Source: an uncultured Bacilli bacterium
GTDB lineage: Bacteria; Bacillota_I; Bacilli_A; RF39; UBA660
NCBI GenBank assembly: GCA_948750805.1
Contig: CAPZYV010000015.1
Location: 1 to 12,334, forward strand
Length of the DNA stretch: 12,334 nt
Reading direction: 5' to 3'
This document shows, piece after piece, positions 1-6,789 of the stretch. Position 1 is the first letter of the stretch, and every line of letters starts with the position of its first letter. The notes beneath the pieces were generated by a model. The model had not been told where the DNA came from, did no database searches, and saw only the letters and a list, made by a program, of their open reading frames with translations. The translations under genes and the position numbers were made by a program.

Positions 1-1
1 T

Positions 2-1468
2 GTAGTTGAGAGATTTGGCTTAGCTCTTTATCAATGTAATGATTTAATTCATACCTTAACACCCAAATTAAGTAGTTTATTTGGGTATGAAGAGTCAGCC
101 CAAAGATTCACTAAATATTTTATAAACGAAGAATACGACAAATATAATCACAAAAATAAATATACTAATTTATTAGAAGGATATAATATTGTTTTTATTC
201 ATATGGAAGGTATAGAAACCTATTTGATGGATTTAAAGTTTAATGGTGTAGAAGCTGTACCTAATATAAATAAACTAGCTAAAGAAGGCATGTTTTTCTC
301 TAATTTTTTTCCACAAATAAGTATTGGAACATCAAGTGATACAGAATTTACACTTTTAACTAGTTTAATGCCAGCTCAAAGTGGTGCGGTATTTACTTCA
401 TATTACGACCGTGAATATATCACCATTCCTAAATTATTAAAGGAAAAAGGTTATTATACATTTAGTATGCATGGTAATTTTGCTTCAATGTGGAATAGAA
501 GTAATGTTCATCCTTTATTTGGTTATAAAGATATGTATTTTGAAGATAAATTCACCTATAATAAAGACCCAAAAAGTGAAGATTATATTACGCTAGGTAT
601 TAATGATAAGTTATTTTTTAAACAAACAATTCCAATGTTGGAAAATATCGAAGAAAATAACGAAAAATATATGGGAACTATAATAACATTATCAAATCAT
701 TCACCATTTATAGCATTAGACAAATATGGCGAATATGATATGTCTACAACTTATAAAGATTGTGACGAATTTGGCGTATGCAAAAATGTTACTACTAACT
801 ATTTATATAATACTGATGTAGGCAATTATATAACTAGTGCCCATTATGCAGATGCAGCCTTAGGAGAATTCTTTGAATATGTTAACAATTCTAAATATTT
901 TAACAATACTATATTTGTTTTATATGGCGACCATGATGCCAAATTAGCCCGTAAAGAAAAAAACTATTTATATAATTATGATTATAAAACAGGTGAAGTA
1001 AGAGAAGAAGGGGCACCAGGATATAAAGAATATGACCAATATGACCATGAATTAAATAAAAAAACTCCATTAATATTCTGGACTAAAAATAAAAAGATTC
1101 GTAGTGTATTAAATGGCGAAGTAGATTATGTAATGGGCATGTATGACGTTTTACCAACTTTAGGAAATATGTTAGGTATAAAAAATGAATTTGCACTAGG
1201 ACATGATATCTTTAATATCAAATATGATAATTATGTTGTATTTCCATCAGGAAACTTTGTTACTAATTTAATATATTATAACAATTCAAAAGGACAATCA
1301 AAAATTATTAAAGAAGGTGCAGAGTTATCTAGTGATTATATAAATAATTTAGTTGCCAAAACTGAACAAATATTAGAAGTTTCAAATTCTATAATTGTCC
1401 ATGATTTAATAAAAAATGAAGGGGATAAAGTAAGAACAATAAAAGAAAAGGGAGTAAATGTAAAATGA
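2..1468 (+). CDS. LTA-synthase-family membrane sulfatase/phosphoglycerol transferase, 5' truncated
   Basis: The reading frame is open from base 2, so the visible 488 codons are the C-terminal part of a longer protein. The ATG at 203 is internal. The missing N-terminus should hold the five membrane helices of LtaS-type enzymes. The visible part is the extracellular alkaline-phosphatase/sulfatase domain, which transfers glycerol phosphate from phosphatidylglycerol to a growing lipoteichoic acid chain. Numbering from base 2, family landmarks are the linker VVERFGLALYQ at the start, metal-ligand Glu69 (IHMEG), the nucleophile loop GTSSDTEF (109-116), the MHGN...WNR substrate-binding region, His233 (LSNHSPF), and Asp310-His311 (YGDHD). 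Aligned on SDxEF, the position of the usual nucleophilic Thr is Ser111, with Thr110 beside it. A Cys pair (CDEFGVC) sits in an insert before the DH motif. The stop overlaps the next start by 4 nt. Family assignment is firm; true LtaS versus a paralogue (LTA primase or phosphoglycerol transferase) cannot be settled without the N-terminus. Confidence 0.9.
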   Translation, partial: VVERFGLALYQCNDLIHTLTPKLSSLFGYEESAQRFTKYFINEEYDKYNHKNKYTNLLEGYNIVFIHMEGIETYLMDLKFNGVEAVPNINKLAKEGMFFSNFFPQISIGTSSDTEFTLLTSLMPAQSGAVFTSYYDREYITIPKLLKEKGYYTFSMHGNFASMWNRSNVHPLFGYKDMYFEDKFTYNKDPKSEDYITLGINDKLFFKQTIPMLENIEENNEKYMGTIITLSNHSPFIALDKYGEYDMSTTYKDCDEFGVCKNVTTNYLYNTDVGNYITSAHYADAALGEFFEYVNNSKYFNNTIFVLYGDHDAKLARKEKNYLYNYDYKTGEVREEGAPGYKEYDQYDHELNKKTPLIFWTKNKKIRSVLNGEVDYVMGMYDVLPTLGNMLGIKNEFALGHDIFNIKYDNYVVFPSGNFVTNLIYYNNSKGQSKIIKEGAELSSDYINNLVAKTEQILEVSNSIIVHDLIKNEGDKVRTIKEKGVNVK

Positions 1469-2103
1469 GAAAAAAGTATAAAATATGGTTGATTATAATA
1501 TTAGCATTATTAGTATTTGTATTAATTATAGGAGCATTAAAATTCTTTAAGAAAGATGAATCTGAGAAAACACCTAAAAATACAACCAAAGTAATATTAA
1601 ATATCGATAAGTTTAAATATACTTTAGATGACCGAGACTCTAAATATATGAAAGATACATTTAAAGAATTATCAGATATACTTGATAAAGAAGATATAAA
1701 CTATGAAGAATATGCCAAGAGTTTAGCTAAATTATTTATCGCTGATTTCTACACTTTAAATAATAAAATAAATAAGTATGATATTGGTAGTTTAGAATAT
1801 ATATTAAATGATAAGATAGATATGTTTAAAAACAAAGCTATGGACACAATATATAATGACATAATCGATAATACTTATAAAGACCGTGTTCAAGAATTAC
1901 CAGAAATTACTAACGTTGAAATTTTAAATATTGAAAATACCGAAATTGATTTAAATAAAACTAAAACTAGTGCTTATAAATTAACAATGAAGTATACATA
2001 CAAAAAGAATTTAGGCTATGATGAAGAAGGAACAGTTTATTTAGTAAGAAATGAAAATAAATTAGAGGTAGCTATCTATACCCCAGAAATAAAAAATAAT
2101 TAA
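1465..2103 (+). CDS. Membrane-anchored extracytoplasmic protein of unknown function
   Basis: 212 residues, not recognised. There is a short basic N-terminus (MRKKYK), one hydrophobic helix at about residues 8-27, a charged linker (KKDESEKTPKNTT), then a soluble domain. By the positive-inside rule the domain lies outside the membrane. It has a helical first half (about 55-135) and a strand-rich end (about 145-205) with alternating pattern such as AYKLTMKYTYKK and GTVYLVRNENKLEVAIY. That helix-then-sheet order is compatible with an NTF2-like or similar small alpha+beta fold, which is only a guess. The start is supported by AAGGGAG at 1448-1454, 10 nt upstream. ATGA coupling with the LTA-synthase-family gene suggests translational coupling and a role at the cell surface or in polymer synthesis. 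No cysteine lipobox is visible, so it is anchored by the helix and not by lipid. Confidence 0.75.
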   Translation: MRKKYKIWLIIILALLVFVLIIGALKFFKKDESEKTPKNTTKVILNIDKFKYTLDDRDSKYMKDTFKELSDILDKEDINYEEYAKSLAKLFIADFYTLNNKINKYDIGSLEYILNDKIDMFKNKAMDTIYNDIIDNTYKDRVQELPEITNVEILNIENTEIDLNKTKTSAYKLTMKYTYKKNLGYDEEGTVYLVRNENKLEVAIYTPEIKNN

Positions 2104-2121
2104 CATAAGGAGTGAGGCGTT

Positions 2122-2808
2122 TTGGATAAATTTGACCCAATAGATATATTTTTTATAATCGTAATAGGTTTATACTTTATAACTTTATTTTGCATTGCTT
2201 TAGCTTTAATCTATTTAAGAGTTAAAAAACGCTTAAAAATGCCAAAAGTAGTTGACGTTAAAAAAGAAAAAGAATTAAAACTAGAAAAGGTTATAATTAA
2301 AATTAAAAAAGGACCTAAAGAGGCTAAAAAGGTCTACAATATGCCTAAGTTAAGTGAAATTAAAATTATTCGAAAATTATTTATGAAAGAGATTAAGCCT
2401 CAAGATAACGAAATCAAAAAGAAAAATATAGAGAAAGTTATTTTGAAACCAGAAAAAATCACGATAAATAAAGTGGATAATCAAGTTAAAACCAATAATA
2501 TTAAAAAAGATATAAATAAAGATTCAGTAGAAAATAAAAATAAAAAAGTTGCTAATACTACTAAGACTAAAAAAGCAGAACTTACTACTAAAACAAAATC
2601 TAAAACAACATCAGGCAAGAAAAAAACAACTAATGCAACTAAAAAAGTGCCAACTAAAAATAATACCAATAATAATAATAGAAATACAAATCAAAAGACT
2701 AAAACATCAGTAGCAAAAAATAAACCCAAAAAAACTACACCAAAAAAATCTACTACTAAAAAAAGAGCAACTTCAAATAAAACTACTAAAACTATCAAAA
2801 AATCTTGA
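2122..2808 (+). CDS. Single-pass membrane protein with lysine/threonine-rich, histone-H1-like tail
   Basis: 228 residues starting with TTG. The start is set by AAGGAG at 2107-2112 (9 nt spacing), and no ATG or GTG in frame sits near it. An acidic N-terminus (MDKFDPID) precedes one hydrophobic helix at about residues 9-32, followed at once by RVKKRLK, so the predicted topology is N-out, C-in. Residues 35-130 are basic and probably partly helical. Residues 130-228 are low complexity, made of Lys, Thr, Asn and Ser with repeated KKTT, TTKK and TKTK units and few hydrophobics, like the C-terminal tail of histone H1 or bacterial H1-like proteins. A cytoplasmic polycationic tail could bind DNA, RNA, ribosomes or acidic lipids. 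This is inference from composition. It lies 18 nt after the preceding gene, so it is probably in one operon with the LTA-synthase-family gene. The last codons form the terminator. Confidence 0.75.
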   Translation: MDKFDPIDIFFIIVIGLYFITLFCIALALIYLRVKKRLKMPKVVDVKKEKELKLEKVIIKIKKGPKEAKKVYNMPKLSEIKIIRKLFMKEIKPQDNEIKKKNIEKVILKPEKITINKVDNQVKTNNIKKDINKDSVENKNKKVANTTKTKKAELTTKTKSKTTSGKKKTTNATKKVPTKNNTNNNNRNTNQKTKTSVAKNKPKKTTPKKSTTKKRATSNKTTKTIKKS

Positions 2809-2819
2809 TAGTTTTTTTT
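2789..2819 (+). terminator. Intrinsic terminator overlapping the stop codon
   Basis: Left arm AAACTATCAA (2789-2798), six-base loop, right arm TTGATAGTTT (2805-2814), then a run of eight T (2812-2819). It is a perfect 10-bp stem. The hairpin includes the last codons and the TGA stop (2806-2808) of the lysine-rich protein, so the operon ends with no 3' spacer. Confidence 0.85.
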
Positions 2820-2834
2820 AATCTGGGTTATAGT

Positions 2835-2865
2835 CCAATCATTAAAAAAAACGACACATATATTA
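2835..2865 (+). promoter_or_regulatory. Possible sporulation-type (sigma-E/K-like) promoter for the cotJ genes
   Basis: The gap between the preceding terminator and cotJAB holds CATATATTA at 2857-2865. It fits the sigma-K -10 pattern CATAnnnTA exactly and the sigma-E -10 CATACAAT at 6 of 8 positions. A weak -35 candidate, CAATCATT, lies 14 bases upstream (2835-2842). No TTGACA-type element is well placed. In Bacillus subtilis cotJABC is sigma-E dependent. In such AT-rich DNA the match could be chance. Confidence 0.3.
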
Positions 2866-2883
2866 AACTAGGAGGTAATTAAA

Positions 2884-3318
2884 ATGTTATTTGATGAAAA
2901 AGATTTTGATATTAACATGGCTTTTTTTATGCCTGATATCAAATTAACTCGTGATAGGAAAATATTAGAACCTGAAGAAGGGTTTTTAAGAGGCAACATG
3001 TTTAAAGATGAGTATATTCCATATAAAAATTTAACTTACTTTAAACTAGAACCCAAAAATGAAAAAGAAAGGAATTTATATAAAGTAATGGCTTTATCAT
3101 TTGCTTTAAATGATTTAAATCTTTATTTAGATTTACATCCAGATAATGAAGAAGTTTTTAGTTTATTTAAAAAATATGTAGATGAGTATAAAAAAGCTTT
3201 AAAAGAATATGAAATGAAATTTGGACCTTTAAAATTAGTTGATTCTGTAGGAGCTAAATATAAATGGCTAGATTCTCCATGGCCATGGGATGGATTTGGA
3301 GGTAGTATGTATGTTTAA
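2884..3318 (+). CDS. cotJB: CotJA-CotJB fusion spore coat / Mn-catalase-associated protein
   Basis: 144 residues that join two families normally encoded by separate genes. Residues about 15-52 resemble CotJA, with core pattern PEEGFLRGNMFKDEYIPYKN (family pattern: PEEA..RGT.F..LY.PY). Residues about 60-140 resemble CotJB: helical LYKVMALSFALNDLNLYLDL, then HPDNEE, YEMKFGPL and the tryptophan-rich end WPWDGFGG. CotJA and CotJB are small coat proteins that accompany the catalase-like CotJC in the B. subtilis spore coat. In other Bacillota the trio occurs next to manganese catalases whether or not spores are proven. AGGAGGT at 2870-2876, 7 nt before the ATG, sets the start. The C-terminal codons for Gly-Gly are the GGAGGT ribosome site of cotJC, and the genes overlap by 8 nt. 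I see no stop or frameshift between the two parts. Confidence 0.88.
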   Translation: MLFDEKDFDINMAFFMPDIKLTRDRKILEPEEGFLRGNMFKDEYIPYKNLTYFKLEPKNEKERNLYKVMALSFALNDLNLYLDLHPDNEEVFSLFKKYVDEYKKALKEYEMKFGPLKLVDSVGAKYKWLDSPWPWDGFGGSMYV

Positions 3319-3871
3319 TTATGTAAAACACACTAATTTTCCTATAAATGTTAAGAAAAAAGACCTTAAAATGGCTAAATATCTTATTACTCAATTTGGG
3401 GGTGCTAATGGAGAACTAGCTGCTTCTATGCGCTATTTTTCTCAAAAGTTTAGTATGCCAGATGACTATGGCAAAGCTTTACTAAACGATATCGCAACCG
3501 AAGAATTAGGTCATTGTGAAATGATAGCATCAATGGTTCATTTACTTACTAAAGATGCCACAATTAAAGAATTAGAAGAAGCGGGGCTTGGAAGTTACTT
3601 TGCTGACCATGGAAAAGGTATATATCCAACTGATGCATCAGGAGTACCATTTACTGTATCATACTTTGCTGTTACTGGTGACCCTATCGCTGATATAGTT
3701 GAAGACATGGCCGCTGAACAAAAAGCTAGAGCTATATATGAAAATTTAATTAATTTAACTGATGATGAAGATGTTATAAGAGTTTTATTATTTTTACGTC
3801 AAAGAGAAGTAGTTCATTTTAATAGATTTAATGAACTTTATGAATATTATAAGAAAAAAGGATATGAATAA
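3311..3871 (+). CDS. cotJC: CotJC-type manganese catalase family protein
   Basis: 186 residues, close to the 189 of B. subtilis CotJC. I take the ATG at 3311 because GGAGGT (3298-3303) lies 7 nt upstream; an in-frame ATG at 3290 has no ribosome site. The ferritin-like four-helix fold carries a complete di-manganese site by family pattern: Glu35 (GANGEL), Glu65 and His68 (ELGH), Glu136 (MAAEQKAR), and Glu166/His169 (REVVHF). It should therefore be able to disproportionate hydrogen peroxide, unless it serves only structurally in the coat. It ends IYENLINLTDDEDVIRVL...YYKKKGYE and lacks the long C-terminal extension of classical lactobacillal manganese catalases, as CotJC does. It is translationally coupled to the CotJA-CotJB fusion and followed by a terminator. 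Confidence 0.93.
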   Translation: MFNYVKHTNFPINVKKKDLKMAKYLITQFGGANGELAASMRYFSQKFSMPDDYGKALLNDIATEELGHCEMIASMVHLLTKDATIKELEEAGLGSYFADHGKGIYPTDASGVPFTVSYFAVTGDPIADIVEDMAAEQKARAIYENLINLTDDEDVIRVLLFLRQREVVHFNRFNELYEYYKKKGYE

Positions 3872-3895
3872 GTAGTTAAGATTACTACTTTTTTT
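3870..3895 (+). terminator. Intrinsic terminator after cotJC
   Basis: Stem AAGTAGT (3870-3876), loop TAAGATT, stem ACTACTT (3884-3890), running into seven T (3889-3895). It starts at the cotJC stop codon and closes the cotJ operon. Confidence 0.8.
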
Positions 3896-3908
3896 CATAA
3901 GATAAAAG

Positions 3909-3937
3909 TTGCAAAAAAGGCCTAACTGTGATAAACT
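3909..3937 (+). promoter_or_regulatory. Weak candidate promoter for the coiled-coil gene
   Basis: TTGCAA (3909-3914), a 17-base spacer and TAAACT (3932-3937), each 4 of 6 or similar to the sigma-A boxes. A second -10-like hexamer TAGAAT lies at 3943-3948 without a good -35. A promoter is expected here, after the cotJC terminator, but neither candidate is strong. Confidence 0.35.
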
Positions 3938-3972
3938 TATTTTAGAATAGAAAAGGTTAGGTGGCTAGTTTT

Positions 3973-5652
3973 ATGCATACAGAAGTTTTTAATAATATCG
4001 ACACTTTAATCAATATGGCAAACTCTACGCTTTCAATTGATGAAATTAATATGGAGTTAATCCCTTTAAAAAGACAAATAAATAATAAAAGAAGTGAAAT
4101 AGAAGATTTAAAAGGTCTTATGAATGAGACTCGTTATTTTAATGCTTCAAATGAATTAGTTGATAAAAATATTGAGATTAGTTTAAAAAATAAAATCTCG
4201 CGATTAAATAGAAAGATTAAGGATATTAAAAATCATCTTGCAGAAATAAAATCTAACGAAAAATCTTTACATGCCAATATAACTAAATTAAAAGAACAAT
4301 TATCTAAAAATGAAGCATATGTAAAAACTTTAACTATAAAAGCCAATAATTCTGAGAACAATAACTATTATCAAGAACTATTAAAAAAAGAAGAAGAAAA
4401 TGTTAAAAACTTAGAACTTGAACTTGAAGAAAAAAATCAAGATTATGCAGAAATTCTAAAGGAATTAGAATTAAATAATCAAGCCAGCAATGAATTAAAT
4501 GATAAATTAGAAACCGAAAAAAGTAGGTTAAGTGATGTATTAGATAATTTAGAAAATCCCAATGCTTATATAGATGAAGATTTAAAAAAAGCTGATGAAG
4601 AAAAGTTAGCTTCTTATACCGAAGAATTAGACCGTCTTGAGAAAAGACGAATTGAACTATTAACTGATGCTAATATGATTGGGACAGATGCTAAAGAATT
4701 AATTGTTAATAATGACTATAATAATGCTCTAGCAAAAATAAAAGAATTAATAACAATTATTAAAACTAAACCTTATATGGATATTACCTCAAATAGTATT
4801 TTAGAAGAAGAACTTGAGAAAAAAGAAGCTTTAAGAGTAGAATTATCTGCAATCATAGATAATAAAAATTATAATGAAATAGATAGTAATGCTATAAGTA
4901 AAAGAATCGAATTTTTAAAAAATGAAAATGAAACTCTTGCAAGTAATATAGCAGTATATCAAAATGAAATTAATACTATTGATGAATTTGTTAATTCTAA
5001 TCTAGGACCTCAAATAAATGCCGTTGAAAATGAGATTTTAAATATTGAAAAAAATATAAAAGAATATCGTACTTTATTAAAGGAAAAAAACAAAAACAAC
5101 CGTAGTAAAGCAAACTTAGAAAATGTTATTACAAAAAAGGAAAAAGAAAAAGAAATATTAAATGATATTTTAATCGGTTACAAAGAAGATTTATTATTTA
5201 AAATTAGCAGAACTAACGTTTTAAAGAACTTAATTAATAGACTTGAAACTAATATTGAGGACCATCAAACCGAAAGTATAAATTTAGAAAAAATTTCTTT
5301 ATTAGATTTTAAAACTAAAGATGTAATCGAAGAAGAAAATGATAAAGAAAAATTAAGAGTTTTAAATGAAGAAATCAAAAATATAAAAAATAGACAACAA
5401 TATGATAAAAATCCTGATGAAATATACGACCAAATTGAGATGTACTTAGCTAATCTAAGTACTACTAAAAATAGTATTAATGAAAAAAGAAATATAGACA
5501 CATTAGATGATGACTTATTTCTGAATAAACCTGAAGAAACAAAGATTGAGACAAATAGCAGTATCAAAGATAATAGTAAAATTAAAGTTATTAGTATGAT
5601 TCCTGTAGAGACAATCAAAAAAGACAATACATCACCTATTGGAGGCAATTAA
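3973..5652 (+). CDS. Large cytoplasmic coiled-coil protein of unknown function
   Basis: About 559 residues. I choose ATG 3973, which has AGGTGG (3959-3964) 8 nt upstream, over the in-frame GTG at 3961 that falls inside that ribosome site. There is no signal peptide or membrane helix. After a short head (MHTEVFNNIDTLINMANSTLSIDEI) the sequence is almost wholly heptad-like Leu/Ile/Glu/Lys helix from about residue 25 to 490, with interruptions near NNYYQ and near NPNAYIDEDL. A polar, probably disordered tail follows (about 500-559, with ETNSSIKDNSK). The pattern resembles SMC/EzrA-type rods, but no Walker A or B, ABC signature or hinge is present, so it is not an SMC ATPase. It could be a scaffold or cytoskeletal rod. 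Its last codons encode Gly-Gly from the ribosome site of the next gene, so the two are co-translated. Function unknown. Confidence 0.8.
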   Translation: MHTEVFNNIDTLINMANSTLSIDEINMELIPLKRQINNKRSEIEDLKGLMNETRYFNASNELVDKNIEISLKNKISRLNRKIKDIKNHLAEIKSNEKSLHANITKLKEQLSKNEAYVKTLTIKANNSENNNYYQELLKKEEENVKNLELELEEKNQDYAEILKELELNNQASNELNDKLETEKSRLSDVLDNLENPNAYIDEDLKKADEEKLASYTEELDRLEKRRIELLTDANMIGTDAKELIVNNDYNNALAKIKELITIIKTKPYMDITSNSILEEELEKKEALRVELSAIIDNKNYNEIDSNAISKRIEFLKNENETLASNIAVYQNEINTIDEFVNSNLGPQINAVENEILNIEKNIKEYRTLLKEKNKNNRSKANLENVITKKEKEKEILNDILIGYKEDLLFKISRTNVLKNLINRLETNIEDHQTESINLEKISLLDFKTKDVIEEENDKEKLRVLNEEIKNIKNRQQYDKNPDEIYDQIEMYLANLSTTKNSINEKRNIDTLDDDLFLNKPEETKIETNSSIKDNSKIKVISMIPVETIKKDNTSPIGGN

Positions 5653-5653
5653 A

Positions 5654-5908
5654 ATGGGACTTAAAATTAATCATATAATAGTATTAGAAAACAATGAACA
5701 ATATATTGTTTTAAATGAAGCCATGTATTATGGCAAAAAATATTTTTTGGCTATGGGATTAAACGAAAAAAGAGAAGTAATTGCCTCTAATGTAATAATA
5801 TTAGAAGAATATGTAAGTGGATTTGAGACATATGTTAGTAAGGTTGATGATAAAGAGCTTATTACAATTTTAACTAGAATGTTTAAAGCTCAAGTTAAAA
5901 ACGCTTAA
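5654..5908 (+). CDS. Small DUF1292-like protein
   Basis: 84 residues. The start is ATG 5654, 8 nt after GGAGG (5641-5645). An in-frame ATG at 5639 would leave no ribosome site. One base separates it from the coiled-coil gene. The pattern is a strand (HIIVLENNEQYIVLNEA), YGKKYFLAMGLNEK, a second strand pair (EVIASNVIILEEY), a segment FETYVSKVDD and a final helix (KELITILTRMFKAQ). This order of a small beta-sheet with the YxGKKYFLA turn and a C-terminal D(E)xExx helix recalls the DUF1292 (YrzB-like) family of Bacillota, whose function is not known. The family match is by eye and tentative; the gene itself is well supported by spacing, start and coupling. Confidence 0.7.
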   Translation: MGLKINHIIVLENNEQYIVLNEAMYYGKKYFLAMGLNEKREVIASNVIILEEYVSGFETYVSKVDDKELITILTRMFKAQVKNA

Positions 5909-5914
5909 AAACTA

Positions 5915-5943
5915 TGGCTTTAAATCTATTTTTTTGATATAAT
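5915..5943 (+). promoter_or_regulatory. Extended -10 promoter for cdaA-cdaR
   Basis: TGATATAAT at 5935-5943 is a perfect extended -10 (TGn then TATAAT). The hexamer 17 bases upstream, TGGCTT at 5915-5920, is a poor -35, as is usual for extended -10 promoters. The predicted start point near 5950 leaves a leader of about 24 nt with GGAGAG before the ATG at 5974. No c-di-AMP riboswitch fits in so short a leader. Confidence 0.65.
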
Positions 5944-5973
5944 TTAAAAACGTACAAATAGGAGAGTGAATAT

Positions 5974-6789
5974 ATGACTTTAAGTATGATATGGGAAGTC
6001 GCAACTAAAATTATTGATATTGGAGTTGTTTGGCTTGTATTTTATTTTATCTTAAAAAATATTAGAAATAATATTAAAATGGTTCTTATATTTAAGGGAG
6101 TTATTTTAATATTAATAATAAAACTATTAAGTGATGTCTTACACTTATATACCGTAGGAATCATCTTACAATATTGTGTTGAATGGGGACCACTTGCAAT
6201 AATTGTTATTTTCCAACCAGAAATAAGAAGCGTTTTAGAATCAATTGGAAGAACTCAACTTCTAGGCCGTCATAAGATTCTTACAGTAGATGAAAGAGAA
6301 AAAGTAGTATATGAAATTATGCGAGCAATTGAATATTTTAAGCGTAATCGTATTGGTGCTTTAATTGTTATTGAAAGAGAAATATCTTTACAAGAATACA
6401 TTGAACCAGCTACTAAAATATATGCTGATTTAACTAGTGATTTATTAGAAACCATCTTCTTTCCTAATGGTCCACTTCATGATGGTGGTATAATTATTGA
6501 AGGAGATAGAATAACTGTAGCAGGTGCAGTATTTAAAACAAGTATGAGTGGAAATATTTCTAAAAGATTGGGAACTCGTCACCGTGCTGCTTTAGGAATT
6601 GCTGAAGAAAGTGACGCTGTAGCTTTAGTAGTATCTGAAGAAACAGGTCGCTTAAGTATAGCTTGTGATGGCGAACTTAATTATAACTTAACCTTAGATG
6701 AATTTAGAATGCTATTAATTGAAGCTTTAAATCCTAAAGCTGAAGTATTTTATGAAGCTGAAAATAAGGATAGTGTAGGTGAAGAATAA
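5974..6789 (+). CDS. cdaA: Diadenylate cyclase CdaA (membrane c-di-AMP synthase)
   Basis: 271 residues, the usual CdaA (DacA/YbbP) length. Condenses two ATP into cyclic di-AMP, the essential Bacillota second messenger controlling potassium and osmolyte uptake and affecting wall stability. Three membrane helices lie at about residues 10-28, 35-53 and 60-80. The cytoplasmic DAC domain occupies about 95-245. Both catalytic motifs are present: DGG at 170-172 (HDGGIII; many CdaA have DGA) and GTRHR at 200-204 (GTRHRAALGIAEES). These positions match the DGA and RHR motifs of Bacillus and Listeria CdaA almost residue for residue. GGAGAG at 5961-5966 supports the start. The stop TAA shares its last A with the ATG of cdaR (TAATG), so the pair is coupled. 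The third gene of the classical cluster, glmM, does not follow. Confidence 0.97.
   Translation: MTLSMIWEVATKIIDIGVVWLVFYFILKNIRNNIKMVLIFKGVILILIIKLLSDVLHLYTVGIILQYCVEWGPLAIIVIFQPEIRSVLESIGRTQLLGRHKILTVDEREKVVYEIMRAIEYFKRNRIGALIVIEREISLQEYIEPATKIYADLTSDLLETIFFPNGPLHDGGIIIEGDRITVAGAVFKTSMSGNISKRLGTRHRAALGIAEESDAVALVVSEETGRLSIACDGELNYNLTLDEFRMLLIEALNPKAEVFYEAENKDSVGEE

Noticed and set aside
203..1468. ATG at 203 as the start of the sulfatase gene
   Set aside because: The same frame is open to base 2 and encodes the LtaS-type linker and the strand before the metal-binding Glu; there is no ribosome site before 203.
2481..2669. Minus-strand hydrophobic reading frame opposite the lysine-rich gene
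   Set aside because: Reverse complements of Lys/Thr/Asn codons give Phe/Leu/Val, so a hydrophobic shadow frame is expected; no ribosome site or neighbour supports it.
3921..3961. Inverted repeat CCTAAC ... GTTAGG, the right arm overlapping the ribosome site of the coiled-coil gene
   Set aside because: Only six base pairs with a 29-base loop, and the left arm lies upstream of the likely transcription start, so it is probably chance and not a translational switch.
5265..5648. Minus-strand frame of 127 codons opposite the coiled-coil gene
   Set aside because: Its hydrophobic content mirrors the charged plus-strand gene; the plus-strand frame has the ribosome site, coupling and coherent coiled-coil pattern.
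3973..5652. SMC or RecN-type ATPase
   Set aside because: There is no Walker A at the N-terminus, no Walker B or signature motif at the C-terminus, and no globular hinge.
5909..5973. c-di-AMP (ydaO-type) riboswitch before cdaA
   Set aside because: The leader from the extended -10 promoter is only about 24 nt, far too short for that element.
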